Assembly: GCF_036588685.1 (NCBI RefSeq)
Contig: NC_086383.1
Span: 33,979,671-34,043,670, forward strand
Origin: Mytilus trossulus
Taxonomy: Eukaryota > Mollusca > Bivalvia > Mytilida > Mytilidae
DNA length: 64,000 nt
Reading direction: 5' to 3'
Shown here: piece after piece, positions 33,181 through 44,747 of the stretch
Numbering within the stretch: position 1 is the stretch's first letter
Layout of the letters: each line of letters begins with the position of its first letter
Position numbers and translations under genes: made by a program
The notes under the pieces: model-generated
The model's input: only the letters and a program-made list of their open reading frames with translations
What the model was told of the DNA's origin: nothing
Database searches by the model: none

Positions 33181-33544
33181 GTTGTTTGTTTCTGTGTGTG
33201 TTACATTTTAATGTTGTGTTTCTGTTGTGTCGTAGTTCTCTTACATATCTGTTTTTCGATGGCATTTACTTTTCTATTTCAACTATCTCTGTCTATATTT
33301 CACATTGTTACGAATATACTTTTAATTTGAGTAGAATCTCTGATAGGCTCTCAATATTGTATAAAAAAACGCACACACAATACACAGTCAACTAATTTCC
33401 TGTTAATTATCTATTGTGCTTAAGATTTCTTATCCGTCTGACAATACATTTAACATAAATTCTGCAATTCTCTTATTGCAACATTTGTTAATTTGATAAA
33501 TATATGAACGAATAGTTTTATCAATTGATACCTGTCAGTTAAAT
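33181..33544. repeat. Scrap of repeat R2, reverse orientation, then unassigned sequence
   Basis: 33180-33245 ('tctgtgtgtgttacatttta', 'gtcgtagttctctta') is the complement of part of repeat R2. The remainder to 33544 shows nothing that I can name. Confidence 0.35.
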
Positions 33545-33990
33545 CAGGATCTCCTTACCCTTCCCGGGCACCTGAGATCACCCCAGCTTTTTGTGGGGTT
33601 CGTGTTGCTTAGTCTTTAGTTTTTTACGTTATGCCATGTGTACTATTATCCGTTTGTTTGTCTTTTCATTTTTAGCCATGGCGTTCTAAGTTTGTTTTTG
33701 ATTTATAAGTTTGACTGTCCCTCTGGTATCTTTCGCCTCTCTTTTTCTATTCATTTTAATTTCTCTCTTGATTTTTTCATAATAAAATACAATTGGGAAT
33801 GGAAATAGGTATTTTGTTAGAGACAATAACCCCACCAAAGAGAAACTTACAGCATAAGGCCACCAATGGGTTTTCAATACAGCGAAACACTCCCGCACTC
33901 GGACGTTCTTCAGCTGACCCCTAAACAAAAATGTATACTAGTTTAGTGATCATGGACGTCATACTAAACTCCGAAATGTACACAAAGAAA
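33545..33990. repeat. Two family A 3'-end fragments in opposite orientations
   Basis: 33545-33742 (+): 'ggatctccttacccttcc', 'ttagccatggcgttctaagt', 'tgactgtccctctggtatct'. 33770-33990 (-): 'aaggccaccaatgggttttc', 'cactcggacgttcttcagct', 'tgatcatggacgtcatac'. Both match other copies in the window; neither encodes protein. Confidence 0.6.
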
Positions 33991-34652
33991 CTAAAATTTA
34001 AAATTATAAAGACGATTATTGACATCCCTGATCTCATGCAATTATCAGGTTTGTACTTCCATATTTTTGTGTTTAAAGCTATGATTGCAATGCAGTTCAC
34101 GAAAGTCTTTGATATTTGATATGCTCTATTCTTAATATTCGTCTATCTAGTTAACTTCATTATATTCCTGCATTGATTGAGACAATTTTATATTTATGTT
34201 GATGTTCTAACTTATTGACCTTTATACAGTGAAACATTTCCTGTTATAATGCCTTCTGTGTCATCACTTGCTTAATTGTTTCTCTGAGGATGATCCGTTC
34301 TTAAGATTTTAACTGTATTTACATATTATTTAACTCATTCCGCTTTACCCTGCGTTGTTCATGTTTACAGCAACACATACATATCACACTGGTTTTCTAA
34401 TATTATTTTAAATGTCATGATTCCTTAATTACATATTTTTGTAGATTTATAATTTGAAGACGATTGATTTTTCATGTAAGATATCATAATTGAATTTCCC
34501 TTTATCGTAGCCGTATTTAATTATTATAACTGCACATTATTGGTGTCGTAAGTTAAACTGTCCGTTACAGACGTTTTCTGGTACTAGTAATTATATATAT
34601 ATATATATTTAGTCGTAAAAATAAATTTCACATGTGCAGATGTATATATTCA
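33991..34652. other. Nothing recognised; short TA microsatellite
   Basis: AT-rich. A (TA)n run at about 34587-34608 lies just outside the left arm of the Penelope pair; a longer one at 38008-38033 lies just outside the right arm. Confidence 0.45.
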
Positions 34653-36023
34653 TAAAATAAAATAGTAAAATAAGTTAAAAAGTTAACAGTTTCATTCAAT
34701 CGATTTTATCCTTCCATTGGGACTCTTCAGGATAACTGATATGGCGTCGTTATGGGCGACGTCGTTAAGGAGGTTTATGACGTTCCGTCATTGTTCGTTA
34801 TTAAAAGTTTTCGGGATTTAATTTTGATCGGAACGTTGTGATGAAATAACGTTCCATCTCCTTTCGATAGGCTTCATCCCGTCTACATTTAAAAATGGGT
34901 ATTATTTGGAAACTTTTTTTACCACAAGTGTCAAGATGGGCACTAATTGGCAAGTTTCTGTATAGTGGGTGTTGTATTTGTTCTTTATGAACTCGTACGC
35001 GTTCACAGAGGCTATTCCCGGTCTGTCCAATATAATTTTCATGACAACCAGGACATGTGACGCAGTAAATAAGGTTTGTTGTCCCACAAGTCATATTAGC
35101 GTTCAGATGAAATTTTCTGTCATCTTTAAATGTTTTCATTTTTTCCCGTTTCCAAATATTTTATATCTTGACCGCAAACATCGCATCTTGAATCTCCGCA
35201 AGATTTTATTTCAAACTCACTAACCTTCGGTTCGAATCGAGCTCTGGTTAAGTGTTTCTTTAAATTTTTAGGTTATCTGCGGCTGTAGATCAAGTTTCCT
35301 TCCGGTATCAATTTTTACATAGTTTTACTTTCATGTAGAATCGGAAGGTTTGATTTTATTGTATTAAACGCGTTCGGAAGATACGGGTCATAAGTACTGA
35401 CGAACGGTATTTTCTTTAAGTTTTCATCTGTGTCTTTTACTTTCGGAGTTCGTAATTCTTGAAGTGTGAGAAGTTTTGATTTTTGTATTCCACTTTCAAT
35501 TAGTCCCTCTTGGTACAATTGTTGTGTTAAATAACCTTTTAATTCCTTCAAACGTACTTCTCGAATATTTGTGTCCGATGCTATAGCACAAATTCGCCTG
35601 GCCATACAGTAAGGTATATTTCGCTTTGTATGGGACAGATGACACGAATGAAAATTTAAGTATTGATGGGTGTCTGTGGATTTATAATAAATGTCCGTTG
35701 TTATTTGTATGCCTGATTTTAAAATGAGGATATCCAAAAATGGTAGTTGTGTACCACTGGTTTCCATGGTGAATTTAATTGACGGATGTAAGGAGTTGAT
35801 CAGATCTTTAAATTTGTATAAATCTTCTTCTGATCTGCTCCAAAATATTATGCAGTCATCTAAATATCTTTTCCAAAATTGAATGATATAATCACTAAAA
35901 TTTTGATCGAATTGGACTGATATTTGTTGATACATTTGTTGCTCTAAATATCCCATCACTAAATTGGCGTAGGTGGGGGCAACTTTAGTTCCCATGGCTG
36001 TACCTTTAATTTGTCTGTATTTT
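34653..36023 (-). pseudogene. Penelope-like element (GIY-YIG type), left inverted arm
   Basis: 5'-truncated copy read right to left. RT half (36073-35315): YRQIKGTAMGTKVAPTYANL, FWKRYLDDCIIFW (YxDD), HPSIKFTMETSGTQLPFLDI, DIYYKSTDTHQYLNFHS. After two stops and a frameshift comes a cysteine-rich linker (CGDSRCDVCG), then the GIY-YIG-type endonuclease (35139-34801): NLIYCVTCPGCHENYIGQTG with R in CERVRVH and the E of EMERYF. Penelope elements use this pair of activities to insert. The endonuclease frame is open; the RT frame is open but lacks its 5' half. The 3' untranslated end lies at 34800-34653. It joins head to head at about 36023 with the plus-strand copy. Confidence 0.9.
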
Positions 36024-38010
36024 ATAAAGAAAAAGTAATGGAACAGCTTAATGATGAGGAATACTACAAACAAATAACAAATAACCCGGATAAAGCAACG
36101 AAAAAGAGATTAAAGAAACTGATAAAAGACTACGATCAATGTCTAACTGAGAAGGACATAGCGTACTTGTGTGACTTTGATCCGAAAGAAAGTAATTTTT
36201 ATGGACTTCCAAAAGAACATAAAAGTGCACAAATACAAAATACTGTTCGCGACCAAAACAATGTTTACGTTGAAACATTCCGTCCTGCCGATCTGAAATA
36301 AAGACCAATTATAGCCGGACCGGAATCATTAACTCAAAGACTTAGTCATTTTATCGATCTTATCATCAAACATATATGTCCGTTAATTCCGAGTTATATC
36401 AAAGTTGATATGGAAGGTTTAAAGCACATTCCTGCCATAGTCCCGGAAGAAACACTTTTAACAAGTTTTGATGTTACAAGTCTTTACAAAAATATTCCCC
36501 ATGATCTAGGTCTTACAGCCGTAAAATACTGGATCGAAGAAAAACGGGATGAAATTGACAGTTGATTTGAAACAAACGTCATACTAGAGGCTATCAAAAT
36601 AGTGCTAGAAGAAAATACATTTTATTTCGATGGGAACAAATACAGACAAATTAAAGGTACAGCCATGGGAACTAAAGTTGCCCCCACCTACGCTCATTTA
36701 GTGATGGGATATTTAGAGCAACAAATGTATCAACAAATATCAGTCCAATTCGATCAAAAATTTAATGATTATATCATTAAATTTTGGAAAAGATATTTAG
36801 ATGACTGCATAATATTTTGGAGCAGATCAGAAGAAGATTTATACAAATTTAAAGATCTGATCAACTCCTTACATCCGTCAATTAAATTCACCATGGAAAC
36901 CAGTGGTACACAACTACCATTTTTGGATATCCTCATTTTAAAATCAGGCATACAAATAACAACGGACATTTATTATAAATCCACAGACACCCATCAATAC
37001 TTAAATTTTCATTCGTGTCATCCGTCCCATACAAAGCGAAATATAACTTACTGTATGGCCAGGCGAATTTGGGCTATAGTATCGGACAAAAATATTTGAG
37101 AAGTACGTTTGAAGGAATTAAAAGGTTATTTAACACAATAGTTGTACCCAGAGGGACTAATTGAAAGTGGAATACAAAAATCAAAACTTCTCACACTTCA
37201 AGAATTACGAACTCCGAAAGTAAAAGACACAGATGAAAACTTAAAGAAAATACCGTTCGTCAGTACACATGACCCGTATCTTCCGAACGTGTTTAATACA
37301 ATAAAATCAAACCTTCCGATTCTACATGAAAGTAAAACTATGTAAAAATTGATACCGGAAGGAAACTTGATCTACAGCCGCAGATAACCTAAAAATTTAA
37401 AGAAACACTTAACCAGAGCTCGATTCGAACCGAAGGTTAGTGAGTTTGAAATAAAATCTTGCAGAGATTCAAGATGCGGTGTTTGCGGTCAAGATATAAA
37501 ATATTTGGAAACGGGAAAAATGAAAACATTTAAAGTTGGCAGAAAATTTCATGTGAACGCTAATATGACTTGTAGGACAACAAACATTTTTTACTGCGTC
37601 ACATGTCCTGGTTGTCATGAAAATTATATTTGACAGACCGGGAATAGCCTCTGTGAACGGGTGCGAGTTCATAAAGTACAAATAAAACACCCACAATACA
37701 GAAACTCGCCAATTAGTGCCCATCTTGACACTTGTGGTAAAAAACGTTTCCAAATAATACACATTTTTAAATGTAGACGGGATGAAGCCTATCGAAAGGA
37801 GATGGAACGTTATTTCATCACAACGTTCCGATCAAAATTAAATCCCGAAAACTTTTAATAACGAACAATGACGGAACGTCACAAACCTCCTTAACGACGT
37901 CGCCCATAACGACGCCATACCAGTTATCCTGAAGAGTCCCAATGGAAGGATGAAATCGATTGAATGGAACTGTTAACTTTTTAACTTATTTTACTATTTT
38001 ATTTCCTGAA
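36024..38010 (+). pseudogene. Penelope-like element (GIY-YIG type), right copy
   Basis: Longer copy. The N-terminal part reads YKEKVMEQLNDEEYYKQITN and ESNFYGLPKEHKSA; then, past a TAA at 36299-36301, RPIIAGPESLTQRLSHFIDL; TSFDVTSLYKNIP (RT motif with catalytic D); a TGA near 36563; then the same RT core as the left arm (AMGTKVAPTY, RYLDD). The endonuclease at 37500-37858 has a nonsense codon in YIGQTG (TGA for G). The stops after the KTM residues and in SRR.PKNLKKHL are shared with the left arm. Sequence from about 36640 to 38010 is the inverted complement of the left arm. Confidence 0.9.
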
Positions 38011-38039
38011 TATATATATATATATATATATATAACAAG

Positions 38040-38142
38040 TCTAAAAGAATACAACATCACCAAACACACAATAAAACGAACAATATGTTAGATATTTCGG
38101 ATAACAGATATCCTTCTTCGGTAATTGCACGATGAAAAAAGA
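38040..38142 (-). ncRNA. Hammerhead-like motif of a Penelope terminal region
   Basis: Minus strand: 'ccgaagaaggatatctgtta' then 'tccgaaatatct'. GAAGA stands where CTGATGA would be, an AGGATA/TATCC stem follows, then GAAA. Penelope terminal repeats carry hammerhead ribozymes and decayed forms of this type. The core is altered, so activity is unlikely. Confidence 0.35.
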
Positions 38143-38546
38143 ATCATTTCAATTCAAATTAAGACTCTATCAAAATCTTGATTTATACAATTAAAGCGAA
38201 TGCTGGAACAATTTTTTTTTCAAACACACCGCAAAGACTACAAAAATATGCCAACAATAAAAAAAAAGTTATTTACGATGTGAACTGGCACAAGTCTAAA
38301 TTCCCAAAGGTGTTGACAGTTGAGATGTTAAACAACTGCGTGGAAATACAGTCCCAATAAACAGTCCTGACCGATTTAAACTGGTATGATATTTAAAATA
38401 TGACAACGGTAGGGCAGTTGCATCAGAGACTGCGTATTTAAACATCTAAAAAATGTAGTAATTTGATGATAAGAACATTGAGTAATGAATGTTTACTAAG
38501 GTTAAGTAATAGAACGTGGCTGCGTACTTACACATCCTTGCCAACT
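38143..38546. other. Unassigned, possibly Penelope-related
   Basis: A 60-codon frame (38178-38360) ends in WHKSKFPKVLTVEMLNNC and then a stop; I do not recognise it. Its position between two Penelope fragments suggests an element remnant. Confidence 0.3.
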
Positions 38547-38980
38547 GAAAAGTGAAAGGGTCCAGTACGGAAGCCGTAGTAACTGGCCACAAGTGATGAC
38601 AGGAAATTAGTGATGGTAGGAAAAATGAGTGACTCTTCTATGTTTTTTCATTAATGCCCTCTGGGGAAAATTGTCCTCAGCTTTCTTATCCAAAAACTTT
38701 CCGAGCAAGTCTGTCGGCCTTTGACCAATCCTCGTTGTGATCTATGATAGTGATGGTAAGTTTTTTAAGATAAGCTTGGGCGTGCCCATGTGATCTTAAA
38801 TGACGACTTACCGGGAGGTCGGGCTTGCATGTGTAGTCGCTACGATGACCATTCATGAGTTTGTTGAATGGCTGTTCTGTCTCGCCAACATACTGCATGC
38901 CACATCGACACTTCAGAGTCTTTGGATAAGAAAGCTGAGTTACTACGGCTTCCGTACTGAACCCTTACACTTTTCAGGAA
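38547..38980 (-). pseudogene. Third GIY-YIG Penelope fragment, different lineage
   Basis: Minus strand: LSYPKTLKCRCGMQYVGETE, then QPFNKLMNGHRSDYTCKPDL, PVSRHLRSHGH and TITIIDHNEDW. QYVGET is the YIG half of the endonuclease, and N..HRSD the following helix. It is a different family from the inverted pair (YVGET and NGHRSD instead of YIGQT and RVRVH). Its ends carry a short inverted repeat: 'cagtacggaagccgtagtaa' at about 38552 and its complement near 38936-38962. Confidence 0.8.
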
Positions 38981-38989
38981 TTTTTGAAT

Positions 38990-40365
38990 TATATTAGTTT
39001 GATTACAGTTGGCAATGATGTGGGCATGTGTTACCTTTCCACGTCAGTTTTAATCTAGCGGCGTACTACAGTACATGATATATAAGGCATGAAGATATTA
39101 TTGTTACAGATCAGCTAAATTATCTATAGTAAAGGATCCTACAAATTAATGTAAGATACAGTAACAGAAAATAATTATATTCATAAGTACGTCTGAGTCA
39201 GTGACAACCCTACAACAGATGTGTCCATCGGATCGCCATATATATAAAATGGAAGGGAGAATTGTTCGGCCTAAAAGTAAAGATAAAAAAGGACAGTAAA
39301 TTCAAAATTCGCAACACCACACACTTGCTACCAATAGTTTTAATTTGTAATTATATTCAAACACAAGTTTAGGTTTCAACTCCTCAAGGTGACCGCAGAA
39401 TATTATATATTATATAAGGCCTTTTCTTTGTCACTGTTTCGTTTCTTTTACTTTGTAGACTAGCTCTGGGCGTTCCTGATAAAGGTAATACAAAAATACA
39501 TGTAAAACGACTTCGGACGCATGAAATTCATGTTGTGTTTTATTCGTGTTTTAACAGAGCTAAATGAGTTGTGATTTTACTTGATGGATAACAAATACTC
39601 TATCAGATAATTAATCAAATAAATTGACAACGCCATAGCTAAATAGCTAAATGTTAAAAAAATAAATAAGACTAAATTCTGATATGTAATACCTATATAT
39701 CATGTATTTCATGTATCTTTTTCAGAAATTGCAATAATTAATTTCGCAATACTTTCCATTCTTCGACAATCGCAATCGTAAATGCACGCATTTTTTTTCC
39801 CAATCAATATTATTTTCTTTTCAAGTAAGCTGACACAATCAAATGTGAATACAAGTCTTTCTCTAGAACTTTACTGAATGCTTTAGTGAATGTCCCTTAA
39901 CGATTAATATATCAAAAACATTTCATAAAGTTACGATTATCTTCATTACATTTTTGATGACTGTCGTTTTTAAAAGTGATATGAAAAATCACAATCACAA
40001 CGTATCAGATCAACATGATTGTTACGTAATAAAAAGAATCAACTCTTTGACACAGAGATATAAACAGAAATCGATTTTAACTATTTCAACTTCATCTATA
40101 CTCGGATCAAGGTAATCTCACTACCCATGACCGGTGTGAAACTAGTGAAAAACAGGGTTTATTGTTATTGTTGAGTTGTTGCTGAACTCAAATCATTTAC
40201 AAAGTTGTGAGATTTTTTTCCTGAATGTACGTATGTATAAACTTAAATAATTTGTTCTTTTTCTTTTGGCAATTGTGTTTTTCGTCTTTCGTCTACTTAT
40301 AACAGTATTTCTGAACAGTGGTATATAATTTTATATTTCACATAAGTATGTCGTAAAGTTTCAAG
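38990..40365. other. Intergenic, nothing recognised
   Basis: AT-rich; no supported feature in this 1.4 kb apart from ordinary low-complexity sequence. Confidence 0.45.
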
Positions 40366-40578
40366 ATGTCAGAACCATCAAATGCAAATGAAGCTCAAAC
40401 CACTTTCATGTGTCAGTTTTGCGATCATCAAAATGTTAAATGGAATGCGAGGACTGTGGTGTGTACCTCGTGTAATTCGTGTAAAGAGAAAGTTCATCCA
40501 CGACTTAAGTCATCAGGTAAGCACAATGTGGTATCACTTAAAGCTATTGGAATCATGGTTATAATTTGGTTTCTTTAA
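40366..40578 (+). pseudogene. B-box zinc-finger exon with compensating frameshifts
   Basis: Starts MSEPSNANEAQTTFMCQFCD, then CKEKVHPRLKSSGKHNVVSL, clearly related to the B-box at 14123. The middle (KWNARTVVCTSCNSC) is out of frame: reading the neighbouring frame there gives CEDCGVYL, which restores the expected C-x2-C pair. One base appears lost near 40443 and one gained near 40472, so two zinc ligands are destroyed. There is no donor at the expected end. It is either a pseudogene or an assembly error. Confidence 0.65.
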
Positions 40579-40640
40579 AAAATATATTCTCACTTTATAT
40601 TTCGTATGAAACGTCGATACATGTGCATGTTCATGTGTCA

Positions 40641-43046
40641 TTCTTCAGGGAAATACATCTTCGTTTCGACTAATTACTGGCTGTTTATCATATGATGATA
40701 TTTAAATATTTCCATGTATCTTTAGATAGATTAATGTCAAGTGTCGTCAATTTAACGAAGCATATATATTAAGACAAGATAGTGAGAATACAATTGTATT
40801 GAAGAAAAGCGCGATGTAAGGAAACTACAACTCTGACCAGTGCAAGTGATATTCGTTGGTACTGCAATAGCTATGTCAAAATTCATAAGTTATCTCTTTA
40901 ACTGTTCTTCTCATGCCGCGGATGCTGTTATAGTTTTAGTTGAAACCGTAGGGAAATACTATAATTGTACTTCAGCATCATTACTTAAAATTATGTATGA
41001 CGTATACATTTTCTTGCAATGTGCAGGTTTAAGTTTTTTTCTTGTTTCAAAGTGTTAGAAATACTAAGGCTTTTCTACCTCAGGCATATATTCACTTAGC
41101 TGTATTTAGCAAAACATTTAGGAATTTTGATCCTCAATGCTCTTCAACTTCGTACTAAATTCAGTTCTGGTATCTATGATAAGTTTATTTAGAAAGACAA
41201 TAACAATCAAAACTAAGGAGTAAAAAAAAACAAAACCCAAAGGACATTTACATTAACAGTAATATATAATAATAAGGAACAACACGAACGCCACTAAAAA
41301 CCGGGAGTCAAATCAGGTGCACAGGAAGGATAAGCATTTCCTGCAGCGTATATGGCACCCGTCGTGTTATTTTTTTGTTCAGTTCGGTAATGATGGAAGG
41401 TTATTATGACTGAGGAAGAGTATCAGATATGATTTCTGACACACTTTTGTCATAATGGCCAATCAGCGTATGATGGCGACCGTAAAATAACTTTGAGTGA
41501 TGATCTTTATTTGATTGATTCATAGCCCTGTCTTGCATTTTGTAGCAAAGTTTGAGAAAGCACTATTCCTCGTTTAATAAAATCAACGTACTGTGTGCTA
41601 GCTCTAGAGTAACGTATCTAATTGAGACACTTATACTACATATGCTGCTGCCGCTGGGATTTTCCTACACAGAAATAGAAAGTTGACTATAGGAAAATTA
41701 AAATCATCGCGTTTGTAATAAATTTTGGTTTTCATCTACAATCAGTAGTCATTTCGCGAAAAAGGTCTAAATATGAAGCAGATTTATATGAGTTGGAAGT
41801 ATATTAAATTTCAAGTATCCTTTGATATATTAAATGTAAGTGATTCCTCAGGGAAATACATCTACGTTTCGAATAATTACTGGCTGTTTATCATATGATG
41901 ATATTTAAATATTTCCATGTATCTTTAGATAGATTAATGTCAAGTGTCGTCAATTTAACGAAGCATATATATTAAGACAAGATAGTGAGAATACAATTGT
42001 ATTGAAGAAAAGCGCGATGTAAGGAAACTACAACTCTGACCAGTGCAAGTGATATTCGTTGGTACTGCAATAGCTATGTCAAAATTCATAAGTTATCTCT
42101 TTAACTGTTCTTCTCATGCCGCGGATGCTGTTATAGTTTTAGTTGAAACCGTAGGGAAATACTATAATTGTACTTCAGCATCATTACTTAAAATTATGTA
42201 TGACGTATACATTTTCTTGCAATGTGCAGGTTTAAGTTTTTTTCTTGTTTCAAAGTGTTAGAAATACTAAGGCTTTTCTACCTCAGGCATATATTCACTT
42301 AGCTGTATTTAGCAAAACATTTAGGAATTTTGATCCTCAATGCTCTTCAACTTCGTACTAAATTCAGTTCTGATATCTATGATAAGTTTATTTAGAAAGA
42401 CAATAACAATCAAAACTAAGGAGTAAAAAAAAACAAACCCAAAGGACATTTACATTAACAGTTATAAATAAGAAATAAGAAACAACACGAACTCCACTAA
42501 AAACCGGGAGTCAAATCAGGTGCACAGGAAGGATAAGCATTTCCTGCAGCGTATATGGCACCCGTCGTGTTATTTTTTTGTTCAGTTCGGTAATGATGGA
42601 AGGTTATTATGACTGAGGAAGAGTATCAGATATGATTTCTGACACACTTTTGTCATAATGGCCAATCAGCGTATGATGGCGACCGTAAAATAACTTTGAG
42701 TGATGATCTTTATTTGATTGATTCATAGCCCTGTCTTACATTTTGTAGCAAAGTTTGAGAAAGCACTATTCCTCGTTTAATAAAATCAACGTACTGTGTG
42801 CTAGCTCTAGAGTAACTATCTCATTGAGACACATATACTACATATGCTGGTGCCGCTGGGATTTTCCTACACAGAAATAGATGGTTGACTATAGGAAAAT
42901 TAAAATCATCGCGTTTGTAATAAATTTTGGTTTTCAACCTACAATCAGTAGTCATTTCGCGAAAAAGGTCTAAATATGAAGCAGATTTATATGAGTTGGA
43001 AGTATATTAAATTTCAAGTATCCTTTGATATATTAAATGTAAGTGA
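40641..43046. repeat. 1203-bp recent tandem duplication
   Basis: Unit 1 is 40641-41843 and unit 2 is 41844-43046, with a constant offset of 1203 bp and only a handful of differences. Examples: 'ctggtatc' versus 'ctgatatc', 'aagaataataag'-type changes near 41270/42473, and 'agagtaacgtatctaatt' versus 'agagtaactatctcatt'. Each unit contains a 72-codon frame (40840 and 42043), identical in both and of unknown meaning, a hammerhead-type repeat with its ribozyme part deleted (41125 and 42328), and decayed family A retroelement sequence read on the minus strand. Confidence 0.9.
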
Positions 43047-43059
43047 TCACTGAATCTAT

Positions 43060-43420
43060 TATTATTAAGAGACAGTACATCACAATATACCGAAAGGTGG
43101 AATTAAAAGACGGGGATAAATTCTTTTCTCCTTTCTGTTCAAGCTTTTGGATAAATTCTGGTTCCTAGGATACAAAAACAAATCTGCAAGTAAAGGAGCG
43201 CAGACCTAATTTCGTTCCATACTTGAGCTGATACCCTTTTTTATATAATTATCATCATGTCTTTAAATTCGTTTATTCTTTTGATACAAGAATCGACTTC
43301 TATGCAATAATTTAGAGTTAATGGCATATCTTCCCAGTTTGAACCTAGATTCACAAATTCTAAATACTTAAATAAAAAAAGATTATAATGCAGAGTCAAA
43401 TCTTCCCTTAAGGTTCAACG
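43060..43420 (-). pseudogene. Decayed RT palm of family A
   Basis: On the minus strand around 43195-43160 one frame reads CAPLLADLFLYPRN, equal to the APL.ADLFLY motif of the RT at 3390-3590. The surrounding sequence is frameshifted. It continues the element partly duplicated in the 1203-bp repeat. Confidence 0.55.
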
Positions 43421-44747
43421 GCAAATGTTATAATATGAAAAAGCATAATTTGACACTTTCAAGATAACTTCCATTTGCGCTTGCATGTGGAATTTTCCAA
43501 AAGGAGGATATATGGTATATGTCTATGTAAGGGGCTGATATCAGTTTACCAACACATCATGATGCACACAATTGTGAAACACAATCACATGAATTAAGCA
43601 CAATTATAAGGTTGCACTTTGTAAAATTAGAATATTCATAGAAATTTGATTTTGTTGACATACTGATTCCCAGTTATGATCTCTGTGTTCCTTCTCAAAG
43701 AGACATAACTTGGAAATGTAACCAGTAAATATACATGTACAATTTGTTTATATTGAAATCTGTGGTTACTTTTTATTCGAGGTAGTAGTAGTTAAGAAAA
43801 TTAGTGTTAGTTTAAACTGTGAGAAGTTAAGAGCATATAAACGTTGAAAATATGCCGCACAGCCCTATATTTTGACCTTTGAAAAAAATTGTAGTGCATA
43901 TGAACTTTCAATTCTAGAATAAGTTTTAGTCAAAACTTCATAGTAAAAGTGGTACAGTTTTAGCCGTAAAAAGAGTTCCTTTGAGATTCAGGTATTTCCA
44001 TTTTACACAGGTAACTCCACATCTTCCTTTTTATGGGTAATTGCATTGTCAATTTATCCAACACAATCATAGGTTTGAACGTAGTTTTCAATTTATACTC
44101 GTAAACATATATATATATAAGTTTTTTCAGAAATATTAGGAATATACGCGAGTGGCAAACACATGAAACACGATACTGATAATGAAGGTGATGTGACGTT
44201 TACATCATGTTTCCAAAAGTATTAATTGCTTAATTGTGTATGCAATTGTATATGTACTTAAATAAATCAGGAAAAATATCTGTTATCTGACAAAATGAAC
44301 AATATCAAATATAATTTTGGTTATAAGTACATTACAAATGACATATATCAGAGTTTATCAGGATATGCATTACAACAAAAAAGATCTCTGAGGTAGATTG
44401 AAAACGGAAAATCCTTAATTAAATTTTCTTACTCATATTAACTTGTACGAAAAACCCATACTCTAGTACCAAAATTTAAATGCGAGGTATATTATATATT
44501 GTATAATGGACCTGATGCCTGAATCAATTTTTTAACCAATACTTTGAATATATATATAGTTGATGATCAATGTGTAACAACTATTACAGTAATAAAGGAT
44601 TAGTAAAAGGGACCGGGAAGGCAATACGTTATGGGCATCTATTTATAAATACTTTTTTCTTCGAACAAACCAAAGAATTTGAAAAAAAGCAAGATAATTG
44701 TCCAGCATTGTTGATGTTGACGTTCAATATATTTTGTATTATTTAAC
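43421..44747. other. Intergenic, nothing recognised
   Basis: AT-rich. A scrap of the 530-540-bp repeat ('cacaatcataggtttgaacg') is at 44040-44095. No gene is supported. Confidence 0.4.

Noticed and set aside
34801-36073. Active Penelope element
   Set aside because: RT lacks its 5' half, and stops plus a frameshift separate RT from endonuclease; open stretches alone do not make it active.
40840-41058. 72-codon frame duplicated exactly at 42043
   Set aside because: The identity is explained by the 1203-bp duplication; the frame opens with GTG inside AT-rich DNA and shows no domain, so duplication is not evidence of coding.
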